64,000 nt of DNA, from assembly GCA_026003075.1 (NCBI GenBank), contig BPGO01000006.1, positions 71,928 to 135,927 on the forward strand, in the 5' to 3' direction. Source of the DNA: Fimbriimonadales bacterium. GTDB taxonomy: Bacteria; Armatimonadota; Fimbriimonadia; Fimbriimonadales; GBS-DC. Positions 9,179 through 19,363 of this stretch are shown in pieces. The position numbers and the translations under genes are program-made. A model generated the notes under the pieces. That model was not told the origin of the DNA and searched no databases. It worked only from the letters and a program-made list of their open reading frames with translations. Each line of letters starts with the position of its first letter. Position 1 is the stretch's first letter.

Positions 9179-10045
9179 CTATTTCGACTCGCCAGTCAAA
9201 GAATCCTGCCGAGACGCAATTTCATGTTCCAACTGTCGTCGCGCGACCCCGACCAGCGCCCCCAGAAAAAATGCCTGTGCCGAGAAGTAGACCCACAAGA
9301 GCAGTGCGACGAGCGACCCTGCCGAACCGTAGAGGGTGGCAACGCTGGAGTGGGTCAGGTAGAGGCTAAGGAGCGTGCGCATGCCCATCAGTAAGAGCGT
9401 GCACAGCGCTGCCCCCAGCAAAGCGTCCCGAAAGCGCGGGCGGACCGCAGGCAGCAACCAATAGAGCAGCGCACTCCCCAAAATAAGTAGCGCAGGCAAC
9501 AGCGACCGATTGAGCGCCCAGCCCAGCCAATAGAGAACAGGCAACTCGTGCAGGCGCGCCCGCACCGCAGAAAGCGCCACCTCCAGAACAACGCTGAGCA
9601 GGAGCAATACACTCAGGAGCAAGACGCCACTGGCGCCTATTAGACGCGTAATCAGCCAGTTCTTGACCCCACTCTCAGAGTGGGGTGGTGCATCCCAAAG
9701 GGTGTCCAGGGAGGCTTTGAGGCTTTGCATGAGCCCCGATGCACCCCAGAGCGCGAGCAATAGCCCTACCAGCGTTGCCCCTGCCCCCGAACCCTGAAGC
9801 ACCGTGCGCTGGATAAACTGTTCGACGCCCTGCGCCGCTTGCTCGCCCAATCCGCGACGCACGCTGGACACGATCTGCTGTGCCACCTGGTCGCCTCCCA
9901 AAAAGTAGCCCGCTACACCCGTCAGACTCAATAGTAAAGGCGCCATGGTCAGCATCGTGAAAAACGCTAACGCCGCCGCGTGGCGCGGCACAGCATGACG
10001 CGCCCACAACTGCGCCACATGCTCTGCAAACCGATAGTATCTCAT
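9179..10045 (-). CDS. YihY/BrkB family inner-membrane protein
   Basis: HAVPRHAAALAFFTMLTMAPLLLSL, multiple TM helices, LWDAPPHSESGVKNWL-type sequence; start re-assigned to MRYYRFAEH. Confidence 0.85.
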   Translation of the reverse strand: MRYYRFAEHVAQLWARHAVPRHAAALAFFTMLTMAPLLLSLTGVAGYFLGGDQVAQQIVSSVRRGLGEQAAQGVEQFIQRTVLQGSGAGATLVGLLLALWGASGLMQSLKASLDTLWDAPPHSESGVKNWLITRLIGASGVLLLSVLLLLSVVLEVALSAVRARLHELPVLYWLGWALNRSLLPALLILGSALLYWLLPAVRPRFRDALLGAALCTLLLMGMRTLLSLYLTHSSVATLYGSAGSLVALLLWVYFSAQAFFLGALVGVARRQLEHEIASRQDSLTGESK

Positions 10046-10210
10046 TCCTACGCTCCATGATACTGCACGCGGCAAGCAGCGCCTTTCACCCCAGGGTGTG
10101 TGAAAACTCGCAATTCTACACGGAACCTGCCCCTGCATTCTCGCTGTCCAATAGCCGATAATTGCCTTCGGTGGGCAACGCCTTCCGAAACCATACAGTG
10201 AGGGAAGAAC

Positions 10211-10432
10211 ATGTCCAAGCGCGAGTTAAAGGTCGTGCGCCTTATTGAGCCAGAACTCTGCACGCGGTGCCGCTTTGCGGATATCGCGGATGTGGAGATG
10301 GCGGATGGGCGGGTGCAACGGATGTTATACTGCCGTAGGCTGGATTGCGATAATTGGGACTACGGCTCAGCGGAACCTGCAAGGCGCGTCGAACTGTCTA
10401 AGGGGACAGAGGATTGGGACGATGCCGCCTAA
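10211..10432 (+). CDS. Small cysteine-rich hypothetical protein (CxxC...CxxxxC)
   Basis: RBS-like gagggaag before ATG; CTRCRFADI...MLYCRRLDC suggests metal binding. Confidence 0.5.
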   Translation: MSKRELKVVRLIEPELCTRCRFADIADVEMADGRVQRMLYCRRLDCDNWDYGSAEPARRVELSKGTEDWDDAA

Positions 10433-10544
10433 AGATTACCGCGAGGTGCGCACGCGGGTGGGGTCGGTTAGGATTTGCATGCCTGTACCTCCTCCTGCTG
10501 AGCGCGATTTGCAATGCGGGGTGCAAGTCGCGCTAAGCGAGTCG

Positions 10545-10583
10545 CTGGCGCGAATCGACGATGCGGGGCGTCGATTCGCCCAG
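10545..10583. repeat. Near-perfect ~15-bp inverted repeat (CTGGcGCGAATCGACG-atgcgggg-CGTCGATTCGCCCAG)
   Basis: Read directly from sequence; lies in a ~310-nt apparently non-coding interval. Confidence 0.7.
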
Positions 10584-10689
10584 CGCCTCCAGCAGGTGCA
10601 TGCCGATTAAGTTTATCATCCCTCCCACGCACGCGCCCTACACCCACAGCGCCGGGAACGCCCACTCCCGGCGCTGCCTTACATTAAAA

Positions 10690-10717
10690 ACTCCTGCTCC
10701 TTGTAAAGGGGCAGGAG
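10690..10717 (-). terminator. CTCCTGCTCC-ttgtaaa-GGGGCAGGAG hairpin 3' of the secreted protein gene
   Basis: Inverted repeat just past the 10742 stop on the minus strand. Confidence 0.5.
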
Positions 10718-10741
10718 TGGAGCGTGTGTTCCGCGTCGCGT

Positions 10742-11260
10742 TTAGCGCGAGCGTGTCTCTTCAAACACGCGAATGTCGCCGCGCTTCACTACGCCGCGAT
10801 AGGTGAACGCAGGCTCTGCATCGGGTGTGGTGCGGAATGCCACAGCAATTGTGTCGGGGTCGCCGTCTGTGCTGTCTGCCTCGCGATTATCCGCTACACG
10901 CACACTCACAATGCCCGGCACTCGGCGCACACCCTGCCGCGTACGCTGTGCAATCCAACCGCGCCCCGAGAAGCCCGCGACGCCATTCTCGGCGTCGACT
11001 TCAAGGCGATTCACAGTCGGCAAATGCACCACGGTCAAGGCGTTCTCACCGCGCACCTCGATTTCGAAACTGCCGCCAGTGCGCGACTGGTCGTTAAACA
11101 CCACCTGCTTCGCCACGAATCGGAACTGGGCGTTCGGACGCTCCGCTTCGGGTGCGCCCGCCATGCCATGTCCCATCGCTCCGCGCACGGTCACCGTCTG
11201 GGCATACGCCAGCGCGGCGACCGCGCCGATTGCCACAAGCCACAACAGTTTGCGCTTCAT
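10742..11260 (-). CDS. Secreted hypothetical protein
   Basis: Signal peptide MKRKLLWLVAIGAVAALAYAQ, start at 11260 with ggaggtgtatata upstream. Confidence 0.7.
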   Translation of the reverse strand: MKRKLLWLVAIGAVAALAYAQTVTVRGAMGHGMAGAPEAERPNAQFRFVAKQVVFNDQSRTGGSFEIEVRGENALTVVHLPTVNRLEVDAENGVAGFSGRGWIAQRTRQGVRRVPGIVSVRVADNREADSTDGDPDTIAVAFRTTPDAEPAFTYRGVVKRGDIRVFEETRSR

Positions 11261-11358
11261 TATATACACCTCCTTCAGAGAATTAGTCAGAAAGCATCCG
11301 CCCTCTGCCGTAGGATTAGACGCACGTTCTCCTAACAAGTTCACTAACGCGAGTTGTA

Positions 11359-13248
11359 TTATTGACACCCCGCACGTGCTTTCAGGTAGATCATGAGGCA
11401 CGCCACATCGGCGGGGCGAATGCCGGGGATGCGTGCTGCCTGCCCAATGGTTCGGGGGCGCACACGCGCCAACTTCTCGCGCGACTCTTTGGAAATCGCC
11501 TGCAGCGACTCATAATCGATGTCGTCGGGAATCGTCCAGTGTTCCACTTTGCGCATCTGTTCGATCTGTTGCTGTTGCTTGCGTAAGTAGATGTCGTATT
11601 TCGCGATGATTTCCACCCGCTCGGCGATTTCGGCTGGGGCACGCAGGGCATCGGGGAACAGGTGCTGCAACATCGTATAACTCGCTTCAGGGCGGCGCAG
11701 GTACTCCAGCGCGGAGAGGCGCGTGTTCACGGGCGTTCCGCCCAGGGATTGCAGCTGGGGGTTGTGCTTACCGCTAATCTCCAGCCTGCGCAGGGTCTCC
11801 AGTTCTGCCTGCAACTGCTCCTGACGCTCGCGGAATCGTCGCCATCGCGTGTCGCACGCCAGTCCCAACTCACGCGCAATCGGGGTGAGGCGTTCGTCGG
11901 CGTTGTCGTGGCGCAAGTGCAGTCGATGTTCCGCGCGCCCTGTCAGCATCCGATACGGGTCTTCCACGCCTTTGGTCACCAAATCGTCAATCAATACGCC
12001 GATGTAGCTGCTGGCGCGATCCAACACCAACGGCTCATGCTTTTGAGCGTACAGTGCTGCGTTGATGCCTGCCACTAAGCCCTGCGCCGCCGCCTCCTCG
12101 TAGCCCGATGTGCCATTAATCTGCCCCGCCAAAAACAGCCCGCGTACTGCTTTGGTCATCAGCGTCGGGTAGAGCTGGTCGGGATACACCATATCGTACT
12201 CCACCGCGTAGCCGGGACGAAGCATCACGACCTCTTCCAGCCCGGGCAGCGTGCGCAGGAACTCCAGCTGCACCTCCGCAGGCAAGCTGGTGGACATCCC
12301 TTGCACATAAAGATCATCACTGTCCCAATACTCCTGCTCCAGGAACACGGGGTGGTGGTCTTTGTCGGGGAAACGCACGATTTTGTCTTCGATGCTGGGG
12401 CAGTAGCGCGGACCGATGCCCGTGATGTGCCCGCCATACATCGCCGACCGATGCAGGTTCGCGCGAATGACGGCGTGGGTGCGTTCGTTGGTGGCGGTCT
12501 GCCAGCACGGGAGCAGGGGGCGTGGCGGGTTGAGCGCGTCGTGCAGATACGAGAACGGCGGGCACGGCTCCGATGGAACTTCCTGAAGCCTCGAAAGATC
12601 AACGCTCTTTTTATCGATGCGCGGGGTGGTGCCTGTCTTGAACCTGCCGATGCGGAACCCTAACTGGATCAGTGATTCCGTTAGTCCCACCGCAGGCTGG
12701 TCTCCAAACCGCGCGGCGCGGATTTTCTGCTCCCCGATATGGCACAGTCCGTTCAAAAATGTACCCGTGGTGATCACCACTGCCGGCGCATAGAGTTCCA
12801 GTGCATTCGCGTCGCCGTTGGTGGCGTTGTGCAACCGCACCACCACCCCCTTACACACGCCCTCCCGCACAATCAACGATTCCGCCGAACCCTCGATCAG
12901 GGTCAGGTTCTCTTGGCTTCGGAGCGTGCGTAGCATTTCGGCGGGGTAGAGGGCTTTATCGGCGTGGGCACGGAGGGTACGCACCGCAGGTCCCTTGCCT
13001 GTGCCCACATGGCGGATGTGCGTGAGGGTGCAGTCGATGTTCACCCCCATCTGACCGCCGAGCGCGTCGATTTCGCGCACGAGGTGCCCTTTGGCGGGTC
13101 CACCGATGGAGCAGTTGCAGGGCATATGCGCCGTGCGCTGGATGTTGAGCGTGATTACCGCGACGCGACAGCCCATGCGCGCCGCCGCCAACGCCGCCTC
13201 ACATCCTGCATGCCCCGACCCCACCACGATCACATCGAAATCGGGCAT
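11359..13248 (-). CDS. mnmG: tRNA uridine-5-carboxymethylaminomethyl(34) synthesis enzyme MnmG
   Basis: [64 protein letters not shown]. Confidence 0.97.
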   Translation of the reverse strand: MPDFDVIVVGSGHAGCEAALAAARMGCRVAVITLNIQRTAHMPCNCSIGGPAKGHLVREIDALGGQMGVNIDCTLTHIRHVGTGKGPAVRTLRAHADKALYPAEMLRTLRSQENLTLIEGSAESLIVREGVCKGVVVRLHNATNGDANALELYAPAVVITTGTFLNGLCHIGEQKIRAARFGDQPAVGLTESLIQLGFRIGRFKTGTTPRIDKKSVDLSRLQEVPSEPCPPFSYLHDALNPPRPLLPCWQTATNERTHAVIRANLHRSAMYGGHITGIGPRYCPSIEDKIVRFPDKDHHPVFLEQEYWDSDDLYVQGMSTSLPAEVQLEFLRTLPGLEEVVMLRPGYAVEYDMVYPDQLYPTLMTKAVRGLFLAGQINGTSGYEEAAAQGLVAGINAALYAQKHEPLVLDRASSYIGVLIDDLVTKGVEDPYRMLTGRAEHRLHLRHDNADERLTPIARELGLACDTRWRRFRERQEQLQAELETLRRLEISGKHNPQLQSLGGTPVNTRLSALEYLRRPEASYTMLQHLFPDALRAPAEIAERVEIIAKYDIYLRKQQQQIEQMRKVEHWTIPDDIDYESLQAISKESREKLARVRPRTIGQAARIPGIRPADVACLMIYLKARAGCQ

Positions 13249-13310
13249 CGTCGCGCCAATTGTACCTGAACCGTGCGCTTGACACCCGAACACGGTATAC
13301 TTTCCTGCGC

Positions 13311-13640
13311 ATGGCGTGGCTTTTTCTGGTGGTTGCTGGGCTTTTGGAAATCGTATGGGCGACGGCGTTGAAGTTCTCGAATGGCTTCACGCGCCTCACT
13401 CCGACGGTCATTGCGCTGACGACCGCTTGGGCGAGTTTCTGGTTCCTCTCGCTGGCAATACGCAAGATTCCTATCGGCACGGCGTATGCCGTATGGGTGG
13501 GGATTGGCGCGGTTGGTGTGGCGGTTGTGGGCATGCTATGGTTCAAAGAGTCGCGCGATTTCTGGCGACTGTTTTTTATCGGGCTAATCGTGCTTGGGGT
13601 GGCGGGGCTGAAGCTGGTTTCGCGCGATGAAAGGCTCTGA
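13311..13640 (+). CDS. SMR-family transporter, SugE/Gdx-like
   Basis: [26 protein letters not shown]...[15 protein letters not shown]; four TM helices. Confidence 0.88.
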   Translation: MAWLFLVVAGLLEIVWATALKFSNGFTRLTPTVIALTTAWASFWFLSLAIRKIPIGTAYAVWVGIGAVGVAVVGMLWFKESRDFWRLFFIGLIVLGVAGLKLVSRDERL

Positions 13641-15216
13641 GGGTCAAAAAGCGGGCTACAGTTGGGCGCGGGCTTCGGCGGTGATGATGACCGCGATTTT
13701 CGCCAGTCGCGTGCTGGGGATGCTGCGCGACACTGTAATCGCTTATCGCTTCGGGCAAAACGAACTGACCGACGCCTATCGGGCGGCGTTCCAGTTACCC
13801 GATTTACTCTTTTTTATGGTGGCAGGCGGCGCGCTCTCCTCGTCGCTGATGCCCGTGTTTTCGGGCTACTGGGAGCAAGGGCGCAAGGACGAGGCGTGGC
13901 GCGTGTTCTCCATCGTCGCAACGGTGATGGTCAGCCTCACCACCGTGTTGGTGGTGCTGCTGGAATTAATCGCGCCCATCGCCGTCGCGCTCATGTTCCC
14001 CGGCTTCGACGCCGACAGGCTTGCCCTGACGATCCACTTGACGCGAATCGTGCTGCCCACACAGATCTGTTTCCTGCTGGGGGGGTTAATGATGGCAACA
14101 TTGTACGCTCGCAAACATTTCCTCGCGCCGGCGCTGGGACCGAATATCTACAACATCGGCATCATCGTGGGTGGGTTGGTGTTCGCACTTTGGCTGGGAG
14201 TGGCAGGGCTGGCGTGGGGGGCACTCATGGGCGCATTTATCGGTAGCGTGCTATTGCCGTTGATTGTGATGCGACGCATGGGCAGTGCATTTCGATGGGA
14301 GTTCAATTTAAAACATGAAGGCGCGCGCGAAGTATTTCGGTTAATGTTGCCCGTGATGTTTGGGCTCTCGTTGCCGGGGATCTATATGCTTATTCTGCGT
14401 GTGTTCGCGTCGTGGCTGCCTGCAGGCGCGATTTCTGCACTGGATAACGCGAATCGACAGATGCAAGCCCCCCTGGGCATCGTGGGGCAAGGGATTGCGC
14501 TGGCGATTTTCCCCGCGCTTACCGCATTCGCGGCGCGGAGCGAGTGGGGTGCGCTGCGCACGACCCTGCGACAAGGCTTGCGACTGGTGTGGTTTCTCAC
14601 CGCGCCTGCAACCGTGTTGCTCATCGTGCTGGCAGAAGATGTTAGCCGTGTGCTGTTGCAGTACGGCAAGTTCACCCCCACCGATACGCAAATGGTCGCC
14701 AGTGCGTTACGGGCGTTCGCGCTGGGGCTATTCGCATGGTCGGGGCAAGCGTTGATTGCACGCGGATTTTTCGCTCTGCGCGACTCACTCACGCCTGTGC
14801 TGATTGGCTCGCTGATCACTTTGCTGTTTGTACCGCTCTGTATTCTGCTCATGCGTGGGCTGGGGATGGGACATGTGGGGTTGGCGTTGGCGACCTCGAT
14901 TGCCGCGACCGCGCAGATGTTTTGGATGCTGCAGATTCTTCAGCGCCGCATCCCCCGCGAGACGGATGGCGAGTCGGCTCCACTGATGGGATTTCTGCTG
15001 CGCACAGGGAGCGCTACCCTGCTCATGGGAGCGATTGCCTACGGGATACACCTCGGCTTGCACACGCTGCTGCCAGCGTTTCAGGTGAATCTCAAGTCGC
15101 TGGTGGTGAGCGTGCTGACCGCCTCCGTCGCGATGGGAGTGTACATCACGCTCTGCCAGCGGCTGGGGGTGCGTGAGACCGACTATTTCAGGCGCGTTTT
15201 GAAGCGGAGCCGATAA
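13627..15216 (+). CDS. murJ: Lipid II flippase MurJ (MviN)
   Basis: ASRVLGMLRDTVIAYRFG...DAYRAAFQLPDLLFFMVAGGALSSSLMPVF; ~14 TM helices. Confidence 0.95.
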   Translation: MKGSEGQKAGYSWARASAVMMTAIFASRVLGMLRDTVIAYRFGQNELTDAYRAAFQLPDLLFFMVAGGALSSSLMPVFSGYWEQGRKDEAWRVFSIVATVMVSLTTVLVVLLELIAPIAVALMFPGFDADRLALTIHLTRIVLPTQICFLLGGLMMATLYARKHFLAPALGPNIYNIGIIVGGLVFALWLGVAGLAWGALMGAFIGSVLLPLIVMRRMGSAFRWEFNLKHEGAREVFRLMLPVMFGLSLPGIYMLILRVFASWLPAGAISALDNANRQMQAPLGIVGQGIALAIFPALTAFAARSEWGALRTTLRQGLRLVWFLTAPATVLLIVLAEDVSRVLLQYGKFTPTDTQMVASALRAFALGLFAWSGQALIARGFFALRDSLTPVLIGSLITLLFVPLCILLMRGLGMGHVGLALATSIAATAQMFWMLQILQRRIPRETDGESAPLMGFLLRTGSATLLMGAIAYGIHLGLHTLLPAFQVNLKSLVVSVLTASVAMGVYITLCQRLGVRETDYFRRVLKRSR

Positions 15217-15224
15217 ACCCTGCC

Positions 15225-16244
15225 TCATTGCCGTTGTGTGTACCATTGCTCCACGAACTTTCGATATTCTAACTGCTCTTGCACGATCGGCTGCCACCAC
15301 TCCCGATGCTGAGCGTACCAGAGTACGGTCTCGCGCAAGGCGGTCTCGAAATCGGCTTGGGGCTGCCAGCCCAACGCACGAAGTTTGGAATCGTCCAGGG
15401 CATAGCGGCGGTCGTGTCCCGGTCGGTCTTTGACAAACTCAATCAGGCTTTCGGGTTTGCCCAATGTGTGCAAGATAAGGCGCGAAACTTCTATATTGGC
15501 GCGTTCGTTGCCGCCGGCGATGTTATAGGCTTCGCCCACTTGCCCTTTGTGCAGCACGAGATCGATGGCGCGGGCGTGATCTATCACATAGAGCCAATCG
15601 CGTCGCTGTTGCCCGTCGCCGTAGAGGGGCAGCGGCTCGTCATGGAGGGCACGCAGTGTAAAAAACGGGATGAGTTTTTCGGGGTACTGGCGCGGTCCAA
15701 AAGTGTTGCTGGGACGCACAATCAGCACAGGGACGCCGTAGGTGCGGTAGTACGCTTGGGCAAGCAGGTCGGCTCCCGCTTTGCTGGCGGCGTAGGGGCT
15801 GCTGGGCTGCAGGGGCGACTGCTCGGTAAACGCGCCTTGCTCTGCAGAGCCGTATACCTCGTCGGTGCTGACATGCACAAAGCGTTCCACGCCCACCCGC
15901 CGCGCCGTCTCCAGCATGATAAAGGTGCCATACACATCGGTGGTGATAAAGGCGTCGGGGTTCAAAATGGAGCGGTCGACATGGGTCTCCGCAGCGAAGT
16001 GAACGACATAGTGGACGCCCTGCATCGCCTGCTGCACAGTCTGGCGATCGCGCACATCGCCGTGAATAAAAGTAAAGCGCGGATGGGGCTCGACGGCGGC
16101 GAGATTCTCGCGCCTGCCTGCGTAGGTGAGTGCGTCCAGTACACGCACCTCATAGTCGGGATATTGCTGGATGAGGTACTCCGTGAAATGACTGCCGATG
16201 AACCCTGCGCCGCCTGTGATCAACACCGATTTGCCCATAGCCAT
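15225..16244 (-). CDS. rfbB: dTDP-glucose 4,6-dehydratase
   Basis: ITGGAGFIGSHFTEYLI; HFAAETHVDRSI; STDEVYGS; SPYAASKAGADLL; GPRQYPEKLIPFF. Confidence 0.95.
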   Translation of the reverse strand: MAMGKSVLITGGAGFIGSHFTEYLIQQYPDYEVRVLDALTYAGRRENLAAVEPHPRFTFIHGDVRDRQTVQQAMQGVHYVVHFAAETHVDRSILNPDAFITTDVYGTFIMLETARRVGVERFVHVSTDEVYGSAEQGAFTEQSPLQPSSPYAASKAGADLLAQAYYRTYGVPVLIVRPSNTFGPRQYPEKLIPFFTLRALHDEPLPLYGDGQQRRDWLYVIDHARAIDLVLHKGQVGEAYNIAGGNERANIEVSRLILHTLGKPESLIEFVKDRPGHDRRYALDDSKLRALGWQPQADFETALRETVLWYAQHREWWQPIVQEQLEYRKFVEQWYTQRQ

Positions 16245-16364
16245 AGGATACCCCGCCCGATTCGGCAATCATTTGGCACAAAAGTTGCTGTAGGAGAAAA
16301 ACGGATGGAGAGCAAAGCCTGCCCTCATAAGGAGGTTGCGACCGGCACTTATGAGGCAATGCGT

Positions 16365-16392
16365 AGGGGCTGAAGCAATGGCTTCAGCCCCT
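16365..16392. terminator. AGGGGCTGAAGC-aatg-GCTTCAGCCCCT hairpin
   Basis: 12-bp perfect inverted repeat between rfbB and the nucleotidyltransferase-like gene. Confidence 0.45.
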
Positions 16393-16415
16393 TTCGCTTA
16401 TGGTACACTCGATGC

Positions 16416-16919
16416 GTGAACGCGGCAATCCGAGCGTTTCGCGAGCTGCAAGCACAGGGCGTCATTCGCGCTTTCGCGTTGGGAGGCGCGTCCGCGCTGG
16501 TGTTCTACACGGAGCCTGTGCTAACCTACGATCTCGACTTCTTTATCATTCTGGATGCGCCGCCCGACACACTGGTCTCGCTCCAGCCCATCTATGAATA
16601 TTTCACGCGACAGGGCTACACCGTATCGGGTGAGCAGGTGCTGATTGGCGACGCGCCTGTGCAAGTGCTGGTCGCCTACAATCCGTTGGTGGAGGAAGCC
16701 GTTCAGAACGCGATTGAGCTGCCTTTCAACGGTGAGACTGTGCCTGTGCTAACGCCTGAGTACCTACTGGCAATTGCACTACAGACAAATCGGCACAAAG
16801 ACCGCGAGCGTGTGCGCCTGTTGTGGCAGCAAGCGACCTTGGACGAAGGTAGACTTGTTGATATTCTCACGCGATACGAACTGATAGAGCGATGGAACCA
16901 CCTGAAAAGCCAGATGTAG
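16416..16919 (+). CDS. Nucleotidyltransferase-like protein (minimal NTase fold, AbiEii/DUF6036-type)
   Basis: FALGGASALVFYTEPVLTYDLDFFI and TPEYLLAIALQTNRHKDRERVRLL pattern typical of this fold. Confidence 0.7.
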   Translation: MNAAIRAFRELQAQGVIRAFALGGASALVFYTEPVLTYDLDFFIILDAPPDTLVSLQPIYEYFTRQGYTVSGEQVLIGDAPVQVLVAYNPLVEEAVQNAIELPFNGETVPVLTPEYLLAIALQTNRHKDRERVRLLWQQATLDEGRLVDILTRYELIERWNHLKSQM

Positions 16920-17137
16920 CACAGCTCCCCCAGGCAGTGCGCCGTGTGCTGGAGTTTAAGGAGGCGCGGCGCAAGCAGTTGGCACAGCTGCCCCCTGAAG
17001 AGAAACTACGCATCATCGTTGAGATGCAGAAGTGGGCGCGCGCAGCACACATCGCCACAGGACGCCCGCCCACACCCGTGTGGAACCTTGACGAGCTGAT
17101 GAAACGCGCCAAGCCGGAGCCGCCCAGTCAGGTATAA
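16892..17137 (+). CDS. Small helical hypothetical protein overlapping the NTase-like gene
   Basis: 28-nt overlap with the upstream gene; no homology recognised. Confidence 0.55.
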   Translation: MEPPEKPDVAQLPQAVRRVLEFKEARRKQLAQLPPEEKLRIIVEMQKWARAAHIATGRPPTPVWNLDELMKRAKPEPPSQV

Positions 17138-17147
17138 TTTGCCGTCT

Positions 17148-17348
17148 ATGCAGGTACGCATCAACGGCAAAGAGCGCGAGCTACCTGAACCGATTACCCT
17201 ACTCCAGCTGCTTCAGGAACGCGGGATCGACCCGCGCACGGTGGTGGTGGAATACAACTATGAAATTCTGCCCCGCGAACGCTATAGGGAAATCGTTCTG
17301 CGCGAAGGCGATAACCTCGAAATCGTGCAGATGACCGCAGGAGGCTAA
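17148..17348 (+). CDS. thiS: Sulfur carrier protein ThiS
   Basis: MQVRINGKERELPEPITLLQLLQERGI...EGDNLEIVQMTAGG with terminal GG. Confidence 0.9.
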   Translation: MQVRINGKERELPEPITLLQLLQERGIDPRTVVVEYNYEILPRERYREIVLREGDNLEIVQMTAGG

Positions 17349-17349
17349 G

Positions 17350-18495
17350 ATGCGCGTGATCGTCGTCGGAGCAGGGGTGATCGGGTGCGCGGTCGCCTTA
17401 GAGTTGTGTCGGCGTGGCGCCGAAGTCGTGTTGATTGAGGGCTATGCCGAGGGGGGGCACACCTCCGCCGCCTCTGCAGGGATGGTGAACCCCTTCAGCC
17501 TCACGCCGAGCGAAACCCCCGCCCTGGCGATGTACTGGCGCAGTCGCCAAATGTACCCTGAGTGGACGCGCACACTCTATGAAGAGACAGGTATCGACCC
17601 TGAGTGGCGTGATACAGGTTGCCTGCGTATTGCCCTAACGCCTGCCGATGCCGAGCACCTGCGCACGAACCTTGAATGGATCCGTCGCTACGATACCGCT
17701 GCCGAGCTGCTCGAAGCCCATGCCGCGCGCCAAATAGAGCCTGCGCTTAACGACGCCATCGAACTGGCGCTTCACCTGCCCAGTGAAGGGTGGGTTCACA
17801 CAGAGCGTCTCCTGCGTGCGTTGCACCGAGCCGTACAACTTAACGGCGTAAAGTTTTACACAGGCTACCCTGTGTTGAGCCTACTGCACCGCTCAGGACG
17901 CGCCTACGGCGTGCGCACCGCGCACGGAGTGATGGAAAGCGATGCAATTGTGGTTGCCACAGGCGCATGGACAACCGCTTTGCTCCTGCCGTTGAAGATT
18001 CATGTGCCTGTGGAGCCTGTGCGCGGCGTGATTTTGAAACTGGGTGATTTGCCTGTACCCGTCAGGCGCATTCTCTCTGCCCCCGTGGGCTACCTTGTGC
18101 CTCGCGCCGACGGCACTGCGCTGATAGGAGCAACGCGCGAGCAGGCAGGCTACAACATGTATGCCACAGCCGAGGGCTACGCACATCTGCTCCAAGCCCT
18201 GAGTCGAATCGCGCCTGCCTTGCTTCATGCGACCGTGTTGGGACACACCGTCGGGCTGCGCCCCGACACCCCCGACCACAGTCCCTATATCGGCACGGTA
18301 CAGGGCTACGAGCGGCTCTATCTCGCTGCGGGGCATGCCTATCATGGTATTTTACTCGCGCCTGCTACGGCGCGCGCTGTTGCTGACCTAATTCTAAACG
18401 GCGCAACTGAACTACCCATCGCGCCATTTGACCCCAATCGCTTTCTGAGGGAGAACGATGCACAAATTTCCTGTCATCAAACCGACGGTTTATGA
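17350..18495 (+). CDS. thiO: Glycine oxidase ThiO
   Basis: MRVIVVGAGVIGCAVALELCRRGAEVVLIE FAD motif; adjacency to thiS. Confidence 0.9.
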   Translation: MRVIVVGAGVIGCAVALELCRRGAEVVLIEGYAEGGHTSAASAGMVNPFSLTPSETPALAMYWRSRQMYPEWTRTLYEETGIDPEWRDTGCLRIALTPADAEHLRTNLEWIRRYDTAAELLEAHAARQIEPALNDAIELALHLPSEGWVHTERLLRALHRAVQLNGVKFYTGYPVLSLLHRSGRAYGVRTAHGVMESDAIVVATGAWTTALLLPLKIHVPVEPVRGVILKLGDLPVPVRRILSAPVGYLVPRADGTALIGATREQAGYNMYATAEGYAHLLQALSRIAPALLHATVLGHTVGLRPDTPDHSPYIGTVQGYERLYLAAGHAYHGILLAPATARAVADLILNGATELPIAPFDPNRFLRENDAQISCHQTDGL

Positions 18496-19324
18496 CCCCA
18501 ACTCAGACGAGCCGCTCAAGATCAACGCGCCGCTCGTCGCCGAGTGGTTGATAGAGTTTCTGCGTGACGAGGTGGGACGGCGGCGCGGCTTCAGTAAAGT
18601 GCTGCTGGGGCTGTCGGGCGGCGTCGACTCGTCACTGGTGGCGTACCTATGCGCGCGCGCGTTTGGGGCTGAGAATGTGTATGCCTTCCTCATGCCGTAC
18701 AAAACCAGCAGTCCCGAATCGCTGGAACATGGAATGTTGGTGGTCAAGAATCTGGGCATCCATCATCGCATCATCGACATCACACCGATGGTCGACGCCT
18801 ATCTGGAACACTACGAGCCAGAAGCCAGTCCGCCACGAATCGGAAACATCTGCGCACGCATGCGCATGATTATCCTGTTTGACCAGTCGGCGAAGTTGAA
18901 CGCGCTGCCCATCGGCACCGGCAACAAGAGCGAGCGGCTGTTCGGCTACTTCACTTGGCACGCGGATGACTCGCCGCCTGTGAACCCCCTGGGCGACCTG
19001 TTCAAAACGCAGGTATGGCAGTTGGCTCGCTATATCGGCGTCCCTGAGGTGATTGTGGAGAAACCTGCTTCCGCTGACCTTATCGTCGGTCAAACCGATG
19101 AGGGCGACTTCGGCATTTCGTACCAGCGCGCCGACCGTATCCTACACTACCTTACGCAGGGTTTCTCCCCAGAGCGGCTTATCGAGATGGGATTCCCAGA
19201 AGCCGAAGTGCGCCTCGTGAAAAACAAGGTGGATAACACCCACTGGAAACGACACTTGCCCACCGTGGCGATGCTCTCCACAACCGCCATCGGCGAGTAT
19301 TATCTAAGACCTGTGGACTTTTAA
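18458..19324 (+). CDS. nadE: NAD+ synthase (synthetase domain only)
   Basis: GLSGGVDSSLVAYLCARA P-loop; NICARMRMIILFDQSA; GTGNKSERLFGYFTWHADD. Confidence 0.95.
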   Translation: MHKFPVIKPTVYDPNSDEPLKINAPLVAEWLIEFLRDEVGRRRGFSKVLLGLSGGVDSSLVAYLCARAFGAENVYAFLMPYKTSSPESLEHGMLVVKNLGIHHRIIDITPMVDAYLEHYEPEASPPRIGNICARMRMIILFDQSAKLNALPIGTGNKSERLFGYFTWHADDSPPVNPLGDLFKTQVWQLARYIGVPEVIVEKPASADLIVGQTDEGDFGISYQRADRILHYLTQGFSPERLIEMGFPEAEVRLVKNKVDNTHWKRHLPTVAMLSTTAIGEYYLRPVDF

Positions 19325-19363
19325 GAGCATGGACAACCCTGTTCGTGTGCTATACTCAAAGCG

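Noticed and set aside
15279-16373. 364-aa plus-strand ORF opposite rfbB
   Set aside because: Antisense shadow ORF in high-GC DNA; the opposite frame encodes a clear dTDP-glucose dehydratase.
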